Assembly: GCA_002315385.1 (NCBI GenBank)
Contig: DCHZ01000025.1
Span: 1 to 61,307 of the forward strand
Length of the DNA stretch: 61,307 nt
Origin: Firmicutes bacterium UBA1739
GTDB lineage: Bacteria; Bacillota; Clostridia; Peptostreptococcales; Anaerovoracaceae
Direction of reading: 5' to 3'
A program made the translations under genes and the position numbers. Under the pieces are notes generated by a model. It worked only from the letters and a program-made list of their open reading frames with translations. It was not told where the DNA came from and searched no databases. This document shows positions 41,844 through 50,634 of this stretch, piece after piece; position 1 is the stretch's first letter, and every line of letters begins with the position of its first letter.

Positions 41844-42425
41844 ATGAATAATATTTTTGAATCATTAATTGAAATGACCGGCAGAGCAAAGGGTCTGGTG
41901 GAGTTTGCCGACGGAACCGTAGTTATCTGTGACTGGAGCCCTTTGGACGGAAGCCCCAGACTTGCGGTGGGAAGTATGTCAGGTTCGACAGATCCGGTTG
42001 AAGTTGAATCCGAAATCAGAGTAAAGTGCTGGAAGACCTTTGCGGAGGATGCGTCTTCTCTGATTAACTGTCTGGGAATAGATGTGGAAAGTGAAGAAGA
42101 CTGCGGAGCTCGTATTTTCAATCTGACAGATGATATTTCGATAATAGTTCCGGACAACTGGGAGGAAAATAAAAAAACAATACCTGTTGCGGAAACTGAA
42201 AAGAAGGACGGAATGTTCTGTACCTGTAAAGATACAGCATGCCGCTTTCATCCTGTAAACCATGACAGGGGATGTACGCCCTGTATTGAGAATAATCTCG
42301 GGAAGGGGGAAATCCCCGGATGTTTTATAAACAAAGCAGGCCTTCCGGGAAAAACGGAAGGATACTCAATAAAAGATTTTGCGGAGACTTTGATGTTTTT
42401 GAATAAATCTACTGTGGAAATATGA
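41844..42425 (+). CDS. Protein with C-terminal cysteine-rich (DUF6485-like) domain
   Basis: The 193-residue product combines an unrecognised N-terminal domain (VEFADGTVVICDWSPLDGSP, residues 1-115) with a short C-terminal domain holding CTCKDTACRFHPVNHDRGCT and PCIENNLGKGEIPGC, seven cysteines in a pattern that resembles the DUF6485 family and suggests a zinc or iron-sulfur knuckle. It follows the yqeBC-xdhC genes in the same direction and ahead of coaB, so it may belong to the selenium/molybdenum operon, but no functional evidence is visible. AGGAG precedes the ATG. Confidence 0.6.
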   Translation: MNNIFESLIEMTGRAKGLVEFADGTVVICDWSPLDGSPRLAVGSMSGSTDPVEVESEIRVKCWKTFAEDASSLINCLGIDVESEEDCGARIFNLTDDISIIVPDNWEENKKTIPVAETEKKDGMFCTCKDTACRFHPVNHDRGCTPCIENNLGKGEIPGCFINKAGLPGKTEGYSIKDFAETLMFLNKSTVEI

Positions 42426-42507
42426 AATCCGCTGTGATATTATTAGATAAATATGAATTATTTCAATACAAATACAAAATATGATTCGGTAATGAAGGAG
42501 AACCAAA

Positions 42508-43263
42508 ATGAAAAAAATAGTGATTACAGGCGGACCTACCAATGAAGCCATTGATGAAGTAATGAAAATAACCAATATGTCAACGGGAAGTCTCTCTACC
42601 ACTCTGTCGGAGCTGTTTCTGAATGCGGGATACAGGGTTACGCTTATTCTGAATAATGTAGTTAACAGCGAAAAGCTTGAAATGAATAAAAACGCGGGAA
42701 ATCTGAAGCTTGTATGGATAGAGAATACACAGGATATGCTTGATGCACTGGAGCGGGAAAGCAGGGAAGGCCAATGCGACTTTATCATTCACGCATCTGC
42801 TGTAGGTGATTATAAAGCAGACTATACCTTCCTTATGGAGGATTTGGTTTCATATGTATGGAGTCAGATTGAAAAAGGCTGTGTTAATTCAGAAGCCGAT
42901 CTTCTTGAAATAATGCTGAAAAAGGAAAACTATCAGATTGACAACAGCTCAAAAATAAGCAGCTACCAGAAGAATCTTACGGTTAAACTTGGCTTGACCC
43001 CTAAAATCATATCAAATCTGAGAAAATGGTATCCGGACAGTGTGTTAATAGGATGCAAGCTTCTTGAGAATGTAAGTAAAGAAGAGCTATACGGTGTAGC
43101 AACAAAGCTTTGCAATAAGAATCAGATGGACTACATTTTCGCAAATGATCTGGCAGATCTCAGAAACGGAATGCCGGCCAGATACCTCGTGAGCCGGGAA
43201 GGATATACGGGTACGATGCTGGATACTCCGAAAGACATTTTTGAGTTTGTAAACGGACTGTAG
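42508..43263 (+). CDS. coaB: Phosphopantothenate-cysteine ligase, monofunctional
   Basis: The 251-residue protein is a DFP/CoaB-type ligase that joins cysteine to 4'-phosphopantothenate in coenzyme A synthesis. It has VITGGPTNEAIDEVMKITNM (about 5-24), STGSLSTTLSELFLNAGYRV, FIIHASAVGDYKADYT (about 91-106) and, near the end, QMDYIFANDLADL. The CoaC decarboxylase domain usual at the N terminus in many bacteria is absent, as in streptococcal-type split enzymes; a coaC gene is not adjacent. AAGGAG precedes the ATG. Confidence 0.85.
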   Translation: MKKIVITGGPTNEAIDEVMKITNMSTGSLSTTLSELFLNAGYRVTLILNNVVNSEKLEMNKNAGNLKLVWIENTQDMLDALERESREGQCDFIIHASAVGDYKADYTFLMEDLVSYVWSQIEKGCVNSEADLLEIMLKKENYQIDNSSKISSYQKNLTVKLGLTPKIISNLRKWYPDSVLIGCKLLENVSKEELYGVATKLCNKNQMDYIFANDLADLRNGMPARYLVSREGYTGTMLDTPKDIFEFVNGL

Positions 43264-43413
43264 GAAATGTGAAACCGGCAGCAGAGCCGAATCCGGAGCG
43301 GTAATGTTTCCCGGGCAGCGGCGTCTGTATATGATATGGTACAGTATATGAACACAGCGTTTTGAAAAACTGTGAACAGCAACAATGAATGAGTGCTAAA
43401 CAGAAATTATAAG

Positions 43414-43443
43414 TTGAATTGTTTTTACATTTCATGATATAAT
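43414..43443 (+). promoter_or_regulatory. Promoter of the binding-lipoprotein gene
   Basis: TTGAAT (43414-43419) and TATAAT (43438-43443) are 18 bases apart, giving a short leader before the ATG at 43466. Confidence 0.6.
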
Positions 43444-43465
43444 GAAAAAAAAAGGAGGAAATTTT

Positions 43466-44275
43466 ATGAAAAAGATTATAGCGGTATCATTAACAATAGC
43501 ATTATGCTTATCGCTTTGCGCCTGCGGAAAGAGTGCAAAAGCCGAAAGTGGAGATCAGTTCGTAAAAAGCGGCACACTTACAAAAGCCAATGTTTCACAG
43601 GAAGAATTGTCTCAGATGATGAACGCATTAGATGATGTAGAACGTCAGATGGTTTATTTCGATAACCTTTCATCGATGGTGCTTGCACTTAAATCTGATA
43701 ATATTGATGAATTCTGGAGCACAACACCTGTCGGAAAGTATGTTGTTGAAAATAATGAAGATTTCACAATGGCAGAAATTGACTCCGGAGTGAAATATTC
43801 TATGTGTATGATGGAAGAGAATCAGGTGGTTTGCGATTTGATTAGTGAGGCAATCAAATCAATGAAAGAGGACGGAACTCTGCAGAAGCTTCAGGCAGAT
43901 CTTATTGACGGAGAAAACATCAATCTTGAAACAGCTGATTATACACTTCCTGCATTTGACAGCGAAGTTGTTATTAAAGTTGGAATCACAGGAGATTTAC
44001 CACCGATGGACTACACTCTGGCTGACGGTACACCAAGAGGCTTCAACGTTGCTTTCCTTGCAGAATTATCAAACAGAATGGGCATGAATGTTGAGATAGT
44101 AAATATTGATTCGAGTTCAAGAACAGTTGCATTAACCAGTGGAAAAGTAGATGCACTTTTCTGGGTTTCCGTAAGTGATTTAGACGGAGACGGAATTTTC
44201 TCAGACGTTCCAAAGGGCACAGTATTAAGCGAACCGTATTTCGAAACCAAACACTGCACAGTAACAAAAAAATAA
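43466..44275 (+). CDS. Solute-binding lipoprotein with permuted lobes
   Basis: The 269-residue product has a signal peptide and lipobox (SLCAC, C20). It resembles amino-acid-type binding proteins (SBP family 3), but in reverse order. Residues about 45-147 match the second lobe and end (LALKSDNIDEFWSTTPVGKY ... ISEAIKSMKEDGTLQKL), and residues 167-269 match the beginning of the fold (VIKVGITGDLPPMDYTLADG, then PRGFNVAFLAELSNRMGMNV and SGKVDALFW). So the lobes are circularly permuted, or two partial copies were joined. AGGAGG lies at 43454-43459. No transporter genes are adjacent, so a sensing role is possible. Confidence 0.75.
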   Translation: MKKIIAVSLTIALCLSLCACGKSAKAESGDQFVKSGTLTKANVSQEELSQMMNALDDVERQMVYFDNLSSMVLALKSDNIDEFWSTTPVGKYVVENNEDFTMAEIDSGVKYSMCMMEENQVVCDLISEAIKSMKEDGTLQKLQADLIDGENINLETADYTLPAFDSEVVIKVGITGDLPPMDYTLADGTPRGFNVAFLAELSNRMGMNVEIVNIDSSSRTVALTSGKVDALFWVSVSDLDGDGIFSDVPKGTVLSEPYFETKHCTVTKK

Positions 44276-44328
44276 ACTGATTTATTTGATGCTTGATAAG
44301 AATAAGCGGATGCAATAACACAAAACAT

Positions 44329-44376
44329 AAAAGGCGGTTTTAATGCAGTCTATGACGTATTGAAGCCGTCTTTTTT
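44329..44376 (+). terminator. Terminator after the binding-lipoprotein gene
   Basis: AAAAGGCGGTTTTAA pairs, with several G-T pairs, with TTGAAGCCGTCTTTT around a 16-base loop, followed by a T run. Confidence 0.7.
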
Positions 44377-44498
44377 CTTTATTATTTATTGCATTTACGG
44401 AACAGAGAATTATAATAAAAGCAGGGGAAGCGGTTAGAATTAACCGGACAGGTTTTTTGAAATTCAGTGAAACAAAATCAGAAAACGGAGGTAATGTA

Positions 44499-45272
44499 AT
44501 GAAGAATTATTTCGATTTAACAGGACAGGTGGCTGTTGTTACGGGTGCTTCGACAGGTCTTGGGGTGCAGATGGCGAAGGCATTTGCGAATCAGGGCTGC
44601 AACATCGTATGCCTTGCAAGAAGAAAAGAACTGGTCGAAGAAAATGCGAAGAATATCGGGAAAGAATATGGAGTGAAAGCCATAGGAGTAGTATGCGACA
44701 TTACGGAAACAGACAGCGTTGAAAAAGCAGTTGATTTAATTCTGGAGAAAATGGGGCGAATAGATATTCTGGTTAATAATGCAGGAACAGGGGCTGTTGC
44801 ACCTGCGGAACAGATAACGGATGAACAGTTCGGAAATGAACTCAATATCGATCTGTTCGGAACATTTAAGGTTGCAAGAGCCGTAGCAGCTAAAGCAATG
44901 ATTCCGGCAGGATACGGAAGAATTATCAACATTTCATCCATGTATGGCATGGTAGGAAATAAGATTGCACCATGTGCTCCTTATCATGCTGCAAAAGGCG
45001 GAGTAGTAAACCTTACACGCGCTCTGGCCGGTGAATGGGGAGAAAAGGGCATCACTGTAAATACAATCGCACCGGGTTATTTTGAAACACCGCTCACAAA
45101 AGAAACACTGGACACACCTTTCTTCCAGGAATATGCAAAAACTATGATCCCGATGTCACGCTACGGAAAAGAAGGGGAGCTTGACACTGCGGCGATCTTC
45201 CTGGCATCGCCTTTCTCTTCGTATGTTAACGGAATAGTATGTCCTGTGGACGGCGGCTATACATGTATGTAG
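44499..45272 (+). CDS. SDR-family oxidoreductase (3-oxoacyl/gluconate 5-dehydrogenase like)
   Basis: The 257-residue short-chain dehydrogenase has TGASTGLG (15-22) for NAD(P) binding, NNAGTG, the catalytic serine in INISSMYGMVG, the YHAAK motif and the closing CPVDGGYTCM. The closest named types are gluconate 5-dehydrogenase and 3-oxoacyl-carrier reductases; the substrate is not decided by the sequence. ATG at 44499 follows GGAGG at 44487; an earlier in-frame start has none. It is transcribed alone, 73 bases before miaA. Confidence 0.85.
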   Translation: MKNYFDLTGQVAVVTGASTGLGVQMAKAFANQGCNIVCLARRKELVEENAKNIGKEYGVKAIGVVCDITETDSVEKAVDLILEKMGRIDILVNNAGTGAVAPAEQITDEQFGNELNIDLFGTFKVARAVAAKAMIPAGYGRIINISSMYGMVGNKIAPCAPYHAAKGGVVNLTRALAGEWGEKGITVNTIAPGYFETPLTKETLDTPFFQEYAKTMIPMSRYGKEGELDTAAIFLASPFSSYVNGIVCPVDGGYTCM

Positions 45273-45345
45273 TATAATTCAGACACAGGGACAGAATAAT
45301 TAGACGGGAAATAAATTGAAATCAATCAGATAATGGAGTGAGAAA

Positions 45346-46236
45346 ATGGAAAAACTTATTACTGTAACCGGAACAAATGCTTCGGGAAAAAGCGGTCTCG
45401 GAATAGAACTTGCAATAAAATACAACGGAGAAATTGTTTCGGCCGACTCAAGGCAGGTTTACAAGGGACTTGATCTGGGCTCGGGAAAAGTAACCAAAGC
45501 TGAAATGAAAGGTGTAGTGCACCATCTGATAGATGTGGCCGAACCAAATGATGTTTTTTCACTCCTTGACTTTCAACAGAAGGCATATTCGGCAATAGAC
45601 GGAATCCATGAACGAAATAAACTCCCTTTTCTGGTAGGGGGGACAGGTCTGTACGTTAACTCCGTTGTTGACGGTTACGATATACGCAAAGAAAATCTTG
45701 ATCCGGGTCTCAGAAAAGAAATAGCGGCAAAAAGTATTTTCGAGCTTACGGAAATTCTCAAAGAAAAAAATCCGAAAATCCTTGAGACCATAGATTTGAA
45801 GAATAAGCGGCGTCTTGAAAGAGCTGTCGAAAGAGCTGTATCGGGAAATACGGAAACCAGAGAGAATAAACCGGAATATAAGACTCTTGTTCTCGGTGTA
45901 ACCTGGCCCCGTGAAATTCTGTATGAAAGAATTCGCGAGAGACTGGACAGGAGACTGGAACAGGGTATGATCGAAGAAGTAGAAAGACTGAAAGCTGAAG
46001 GTGCCACAGACAGCTTTTTATTTGGACTGGGCCTGGAATACAGATACATTAATATGTATCTGAACGGAGAATTCGGCAGCTACGATGATTTTTACAATAA
46101 ACTGTTTATGGAGATACGACATCTTGCCAAGGAACAGATGACATGGTTCCGAAAGCGAAAGGATATTCACTGGATAGATATGGAGCAGGATCCGCTTGAG
46201 GAAGCCTGCGGATATATTGATGATTTTCTGGAATAA
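45346..46236 (+). CDS. miaA: tRNA dimethylallyltransferase
   Basis: MiaA adds an isopentenyl group to A37 of tRNAs reading UNN codons. The 296-residue product has the P-loop GTNASGKSG (9-17), SADSRQVYKGLDLGSGK (33-49) with the family's catalytic aspartate, the dimethylallyl-binding LVGGTGLYVNSVVDG, and RLERAVERAVSG. It lacks the mutL and hfq neighbours seen elsewhere. GGAGTGAG precedes the ATG. It follows the SDR gene and is convergent with a small transporter gene. Confidence 0.96.
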   Translation: MEKLITVTGTNASGKSGLGIELAIKYNGEIVSADSRQVYKGLDLGSGKVTKAEMKGVVHHLIDVAEPNDVFSLLDFQQKAYSAIDGIHERNKLPFLVGGTGLYVNSVVDGYDIRKENLDPGLRKEIAAKSIFELTEILKEKNPKILETIDLKNKRRLERAVERAVSGNTETRENKPEYKTLVLGVTWPREILYERIRERLDRRLEQGMIEEVERLKAEGATDSFLFGLGLEYRYINMYLNGEFGSYDDFYNKLFMEIRHLAKEQMTWFRKRKDIHWIDMEQDPLEEACGYIDDFLE

Positions 46237-46267
46237 TGGCTGAGGGACTGTTGAAGTAAATCCGTTT

Positions 46268-46696
46268 TTATTTCATGTTGATAAAAAACAGACCACCCAG
46301 ACACATTGCGATTCCCATGAGCTTTTTCCACGTGATTATCTCGTGATAGAAGAAAAGACCTATGAATATTAATGCAACAGCCACGACTGCGGCCTGTACG
46401 ATTTGTGCGGTACTGACGGGCCAGCCGGCTTTGTACGCATAGATATATCCGACTTCAAGAAAAACTATGACAAGCCCCAGTACGAAGGGAGCCCAGTTAA
46501 GTTTGCCGTACTCTGCAATTAGATCTGCATTTTTATTCAGTATGAAATAGAAAACCAGGGAGATTACTGTACCCACCGCATATGTAATTGTCAGACTGGC
46601 AAAAGGATTCATATCGGAGGGTACGGATTTTGCACAGATCTGATAGAAAATGTTTGCAAATATTATCATTGCAATCGGCCAAATATAATTTATCAT
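46268..46696 (-). CDS. Small EamA-type (DMT) membrane transporter
   Basis: The 142-residue protein has about five hydrophobic helices (5-22, about 35-55, 68-90, 97-117, 122-141) and corresponds to one EamA unit: VSTAQIVQAAVVAVALIFIG, then FFYHEIITWKKLMGIAMCLG at the end, typical of drug/metabolite transporters that work as dimers. Substrate is unknown. The ATG at 46694-46696 follows AAAGGCAG; longer frames upstream lack hydrophobic start features. It is convergent with miaA. Confidence 0.8.
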   Translation of the reverse strand: MINYIWPIAMIIFANIFYQICAKSVPSDMNPFASLTITYAVGTVISLVFYFILNKNADLIAEYGKLNWAPFVLGLVIVFLEVGYIYAYKAGWPVSTAQIVQAAVVAVALIFIGLFFYHEIITWKKLMGIAMCLGGLFFINMK

Positions 46697-47054
46697 AATA
46701 AACTGCCTTTCATAAAATTCCGGGAATAATTTCACTTTCTTTTTTTCATTATAACACAATAACATATGCAGTTGAATAAAAATATTCCCCGGGAAAGTCG
46801 TGCATCGCACCGGCGACTCGGGCTTCAAAGGAAAACGCATATTGCGGAATAATAATTCCAAACGGATGATTTTTGTAAAATTTCGAATATTGAAACTTTT
46901 CTGTTAAAAGTTTAGGATTCTGAAAAAAATAATACAATATGTGTTGATAATTAACAAAAATTGTATTAAAATTATTGCAATAACGTCTCATAAAACAGTT
47001 TTGAGGTTCGATGTGATGTATAAACGAAAAATGGAATTAACAAGGAGGATAATA
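46697..47054. other. Divergent intergenic region before ilvE
   Basis: No gene is supported. The first part is AT-rich promoter-like DNA for the minus-strand transporter (TTATAACACAATAACATATG). A hairpin is formed by CCCG...AGTCG and CGACTCGGG at about 46790-46824. The ilvE promoter (listed separately) follows. No T-box sequence (the GGGTGGNACCGCG element) is present. Confidence 0.5.
46944..46972 (+). promoter_or_regulatory. Likely ilvE promoter
   Basis: TTGATA (46944-46949) and TAAAAT (46967-46972) are 17 bases apart, 82 bases before the ilvE ATG. Confidence 0.5.
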
Positions 47055-48080
47055 ATGGAAAAGAAGAACATTGACTGGGGAAATCTCAGCTTTCAATATA
47101 CAAGGACGGATTACCGATTTGTTGCTCACTATAAAGACGGTAAATGGGATGACGGAGAAATCATTACCGATTCTGATGTGGTATTGAGTGAATGTGCATG
47201 TGTATTTCAGTACGCACAGACCTGCTTCGAAGGATTAAAGGCATATACTACTGAAGACGGAAGAATAGTATGCTTCCGACCTGATCTCAATGCGGAAAGA
47301 ATGAGAGATACCTGCATCAGACTTCATATGCCTCCGTTCCCCGAAGATAAATTTGTTGAAGCGGTAAAGGCAGTAGTTAAAGCAAATGCAGCATGGGTGC
47401 CTCCTTTTGGCTCCGGGGCAACTCTTTACATCAGACCTTTCCTCATGGGAACAAACCCCGTAATAGGTGTGCAGCCTGCGACAGAATATGAATTCCGTAT
47501 CCTTGTTACACCTGTAGGACCGTATTTCAAGGGCGGAGTAAAGCCGATCAGCATCCGTGTGTCGGATTATGACAGAGCTGCTCCTCAGGGTACCGGTCAT
47601 ATCAAGGCAGGATTAAACTATGCAATGAGTCTTTACAATATCATGGATGCCCATGCCTGCGGTTACGATGAAAACATGTATCTGGATCCGAAGACCAGAA
47701 CAACAGTAGAGGAAACCGGCGGAGCAAACTTTATTTTTATAACAAAGGACGGAAAGCTCGTTACTCCAAAATCAGAAAGTATTCTCCCGTCAATAACAAG
47801 ACGTTCACTGATGGTAGTTGCGGAAAAATACCTTAATATGCCTGTTGAACACAGACCGGTATTATTATCTGAGCTGGAAGACTTCGCGGAATGCGGACTG
47901 TGCGGAACGGCTGCGGTAATTTCTCCTGTAGGAAAGGTTAACGATCACGGTAAAGAGATAGCTTTCCCAAGCGGAATGAACGATATGGGACCTTACACTA
48001 AGAAACTCTATGAAACATTAACCGGAATCCAGATGGGCAGAATAGAAGCTCCGGAAGGATGGATAGTTGAAATCTGCTAA
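47055..48080 (+). CDS. ilvE: Branched-chain amino acid aminotransferase
   Basis: The class IV pyridoxal-phosphate enzyme interconverts valine, leucine and isoleucine with their 2-oxoacids. The 341-residue product is of the longer type II form: FQYAQTCFEGLKAYTTEDGR (51-70), GTNPVIGVQPATEYEFRILV (132-151), the cofactor lysine K184 in GHIKAGLNYAMSLY, and EETGGANFIF with the cofactor-binding glutamate. The 2-oxoacids it makes are substrates of the oxidoreductase encoded at 54614-57213. AAGGAGG lies just before the ATG. A terminator follows at 48115. Confidence 0.96.
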   Translation: MEKKNIDWGNLSFQYTRTDYRFVAHYKDGKWDDGEIITDSDVVLSECACVFQYAQTCFEGLKAYTTEDGRIVCFRPDLNAERMRDTCIRLHMPPFPEDKFVEAVKAVVKANAAWVPPFGSGATLYIRPFLMGTNPVIGVQPATEYEFRILVTPVGPYFKGGVKPISIRVSDYDRAAPQGTGHIKAGLNYAMSLYNIMDAHACGYDENMYLDPKTRTTVEETGGANFIFITKDGKLVTPKSESILPSITRRSLMVVAEKYLNMPVEHRPVLLSELEDFAECGLCGTAAVISPVGKVNDHGKEIAFPSGMNDMGPYTKKLYETLTGIQMGRIEAPEGWIVEIC

Positions 48081-48114
48081 GAACTGCTGAAAAAACCATA
48101 GTAATAAAATAATT

Positions 48115-48159
48115 AATCCTGTCGGAGTTATTTATTAAATAATGCTGACAGGATTTTTT
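48115..48159 (+). terminator. Terminator after ilvE
   Basis: AATCCTGTC and GACAGGATT pair around a 23-base loop, followed by TTTTG. Confidence 0.8.
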
Positions 48160-48204
48160 GACGGAAGTTTTGTTTAATTTTTGCGGGTCATCACCGCGGT
48201 TTAT

Positions 48205-48534
48205 TCAGTTAATAAGTGAAAGGATGTCATCTATGATGCTGTTAACGGTATTGAGTTGCTCATCGGACAGAACGGAAAGCTTGGCTGCAATATAGTCTGT
48301 GCTCGGAGTGGATTCCAGCCCGCGCAGTATCCATTCTGTGGATACACCTAAAATAGTGCAGATATTAAGTATTGTTTCTATGGATATTCCGGAAATTCCA
48401 CGTTCGATAGATGAGATAAACTGCGTGGTTCTATTGATTTGCTCTGCAAGCTGCTCCTGGGTAAGTCCGGTTTTTTCACGAGACTGCTGGATTCTGTGAC
48501 CAATGTCAATATTTATTTGCTTTTTTTCAATCAT
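48205..48534 (-). CDS. Xre-type HTH transcription regulator
   Basis: The 109-residue protein has a Cro/CI helix-turn-helix in its first 75 residues: IGHRIQQSREKTGLTQEQLA, then EQINRTTQFISSIERGISGI and LGVSTEWILRG. A short helical C terminus (LSDEQLNTVNSIIDDILSL) may mediate dimerisation. Its target is unknown; it lies divergently from the WYL regulator gene, whose promoter region it may share. GAGAAGAGGAA precedes the ATG. Confidence 0.9.
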   Translation of the reverse strand: MIEKKQINIDIGHRIQQSREKTGLTQEQLAEQINRTTQFISSIERGISGISIETILNICTILGVSTEWILRGLESTPSTDYIAAKLSVLSDEQLNTVNSIIDDILSLIN

Positions 48535-48698
48535 TTCCTCTTCTCCTCAAATGAATATAGTTATTATACATAATTAGAGTTTACACAGATTATACTCGAA
48601 TCGAAACATAGCAATACAATTATTATAAAAATAGTTTTAATTTATTAAGAAAAACTGACGACATAAATTACGTATAAATACAATACAAAATATGAAAG

Positions 48699-48727
48699 TT
48701 GCGTAATACTTTTTATTACTGTATAAT
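48699..48727 (+). promoter_or_regulatory. Promoter of the WYL regulator gene
   Basis: TTGCGT (48699-48704) and TATAAT (48722-48727) are 17 bases apart, 90 bases before the ATG. Confidence 0.55.
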
Positions 48728-48816
48728 AAAAAGAATAATAAATGTTCGCTTGAAGATTTGAGAGTTGAATGTAAGCATATTGTAAGGCAAATGATGTAAG
48801 AATTCAGGGAGATAAT

Positions 48817-49839
48817 ATGGTTTCTAAACAGGCAAAAAATTTGAGAACACTGAAGATGTTTGCGAGGCTGTGTGAAGGAAAGTCAATAGACAAGTCAGAG
48901 ATGGCCGGAGAGTATTGTGTGGATGAAAGGACAATACAGCGTGATCTGGATGACATCAGAACTTTTCTTGCCGAAGAATCAACGGAGAATTCAGCTGATT
49001 ACAGGACGGTAGTTTATGATCGGAAAGACAAGGTCTACTTTCTCGAAGGCTCCGAAGGTTCATTTATGAGTTATGCAGAAATTCTTGCCGTGAGCAAGAT
49101 TCTTCTGGAGAGCAGGGCATTTACCGGAAATGAAATGAACGGCATTCTGGAAAAGATGATAAAAGGATGTGTGCCGGAAAAAAACAGAAAACTTATTAAT
49201 GACCTTATTGCTAATGAAAGGCATCACTTTGTGGAGCTTAATCACGGCTCTTATCTGCAGGACAGATTATGGGAGCTTGGCACTGATGTAAAAAAGAGTA
49301 AGGTTTTAAAGATAACCTACCTGCGTCAGGGAGATCGGGAGGACAAGGTGAAAAGACTTGTTATTCCGGTGGGAATTCTGTTTTCCGAATACTATTTTTA
49401 TCTAAGTGCATTTATTCTGGAGAAAAACGAAAAGGATAAGCTGGAGAAGAAATACGATTATCCCGCAATTTTCAGAGTTGACAGACTGGAGGACTGTGAG
49501 GAGACCGGATACAGTTTCAGCATTCCTTATTCGGATCGTTTTGAAGAAGGCGAATTCAGAAAACGTATTCAGTTTATGTACAGCGGCCCCCTTAAAAAAG
49601 TGGAATTCTTTTTTTGGGGAAAAAATACGGAAGCCGTTATCGACAGACTTCCTACTGCCGAAATTTTTCCGACAGAAGAAGAAAACAAATATCTGGTTAA
49701 AGCAGAAGTATACGGAAACGGAATTATTATGTGGCTGCTGAGTCAGGGCGATAAGGTCGAACTGCTGAAACCTGTCGAACTCAGAGAAGAGATGAAAAGG
49801 ACAGTTTCGGAGATGATGAAAAAATACAGCCGGGAATAA
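48817..49839 (+). CDS. WYL-domain transcription regulator
   Basis: The 340-residue protein has an N-terminal HTH (LRTLKMFARLCEGKSIDKSE, then CVDERTIQRDLDDIRTFL), a central WYL domain (about 155-245: VLKITYLRQGDREDKVKRLV, IPVGILFSEYYFYLSAF) and a C-terminal WCX-like segment. WYL regulators sense ligands or nucleic acids, often in response to DNA damage or phage. No defence or repair genes adjoin it, so the target is open. GGGAGA precedes the ATG. Confidence 0.88.
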   Translation: MVSKQAKNLRTLKMFARLCEGKSIDKSEMAGEYCVDERTIQRDLDDIRTFLAEESTENSADYRTVVYDRKDKVYFLEGSEGSFMSYAEILAVSKILLESRAFTGNEMNGILEKMIKGCVPEKNRKLINDLIANERHHFVELNHGSYLQDRLWELGTDVKKSKVLKITYLRQGDREDKVKRLVIPVGILFSEYYFYLSAFILEKNEKDKLEKKYDYPAIFRVDRLEDCEETGYSFSIPYSDRFEEGEFRKRIQFMYSGPLKKVEFFFWGKNTEAVIDRLPTAEIFPTEEENKYLVKAEVYGNGIIMWLLSQGDKVELLKPVELREEMKRTVSEMMKKYSRE

Positions 49840-49975
49840 TATGTCAATTATACAGAATAACAATCAGTACAGAAGGCCGCCTCTTTATTGAGAGCGGTCT
49901 TCCTGCCTGTGCCGGATAACGGGGGACAGTGATATGAATACACATCGATTTCGTACCTGTCAAATCCGGAAAGCA

Positions 49976-50332
49976 CTAATAGGGATGTTTTGCGATAAAA
50001 GAAGAAAAAACACTGTTGAAGGATTCTTCGGTCATGGAATCTACATATTCTTCCCATTTTCTGTATAGTGACAGTATTTCCAGGGCCTCCTCCGTCAGTC
50101 TGCTTCCTCCGCCCTGCCTGCCTCCGGTTTGTGTTACGACCAGGGAACAGCCGAAGCCTTTTTCGGCGGCACTGATCAGATTCAAAGCTTTGTGATATGA
50201 CATATACATTTCGGAAGCGGCTTTGTTTATTGAATGGTATTTATCGATATTAACCAACAGGTCACACGGTCCTTTCCCGAAAAATTTTTCGCCGTTATTA
50301 TTGCATATATACAGTTTCCAGTCACAGATCAT
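49976..50332 (-). CDS. ModE-like winged HTH protein (no molybdate-binding domain)
   Basis: The 118-residue protein matches the DNA-binding domain of the ModE/LysR-like molybdate regulators: HSINKAASEMYMSYHKALNL, then GFGCSLVVTQTGGRQGGGSR and LTEEALEILSLYRKWEEYVD. The C-terminal molybdate-binding (MOP) domains of E. coli ModE are absent, as in many anaerobes. It starts 303 bases upstream of, and divergent from, the molybdenum hydroxylase operon, so it is the natural candidate to regulate it. ATG at 50330-50332 follows AAAGGTG; a longer frame has no site. Confidence 0.85.
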   Translation of the reverse strand: MICDWKLYICNNNGEKFFGKGPCDLLVNIDKYHSINKAASEMYMSYHKALNLISAAEKGFGCSLVVTQTGGRQGGGSRLTEEALEILSLYRKWEEYVDSMTEESFNSVFSSFIAKHPY

Positions 50333-50634
50333 TTTTTTCACCTTTCGTTTCAACGCGTTCGGTTATCTCAGCTATGCTTTGAGATATTGCCGGGGATATT
50401 CTTCTTTGATTATTATATACCTTTATGCTGATGAATGCCATATTCAAATACAGACAATGAAATACCGATTATCTTTTTGCATTTATGCCGGAATGAGCAG
50501 GATTTAAGCGGGCGGTACGGTAACCGCAGCTGACGTTATGAATTAATTTGCATAACCAAAACTGTGAATTTTCTGTTAATATTATATTGAAGAAGAATAT
50601 TTTTTCAAATATTTTGCTAAGGAGGGTGTGAAAT
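50333..50634. other. Divergent region between the ModE-like gene and the hydroxylase operon
   Basis: No gene is supported. It contains the palindrome ATCTCA-n9-TGAGAT (50365-50385, listed separately), a short GCGGT/ACCGC inverted repeat near 50503-50520 and AT-rich DNA with weak promoter-like words from 50560. A molybdenum-cofactor riboswitch was looked for and not recognised. Confidence 0.45.
50365..50385. promoter_or_regulatory. Palindrome beside the ModE-like gene
   Basis: ATCTCA (50365-50370) and TGAGAT (50380-50385) form an inverted repeat with a nine-base centre (GCTATGCTT) that itself has GC/GC ends. It lies 33 bases upstream of the ModE-like start, a plausible autoregulatory or operon operator. 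Confidence 0.4.

Noticed and set aside
46700..47054. T-box leader upstream of ilvE
   Set aside because: No GGGTGGNACCGCG element and no terminator/antiterminator pair; only a simple promoter and one unrelated hairpin.
50390..50634. Molybdenum-cofactor riboswitch upstream of the hydroxylase operon
   Set aside because: The conserved elements of that RNA could not be found; only small unrelated inverted repeats are present.
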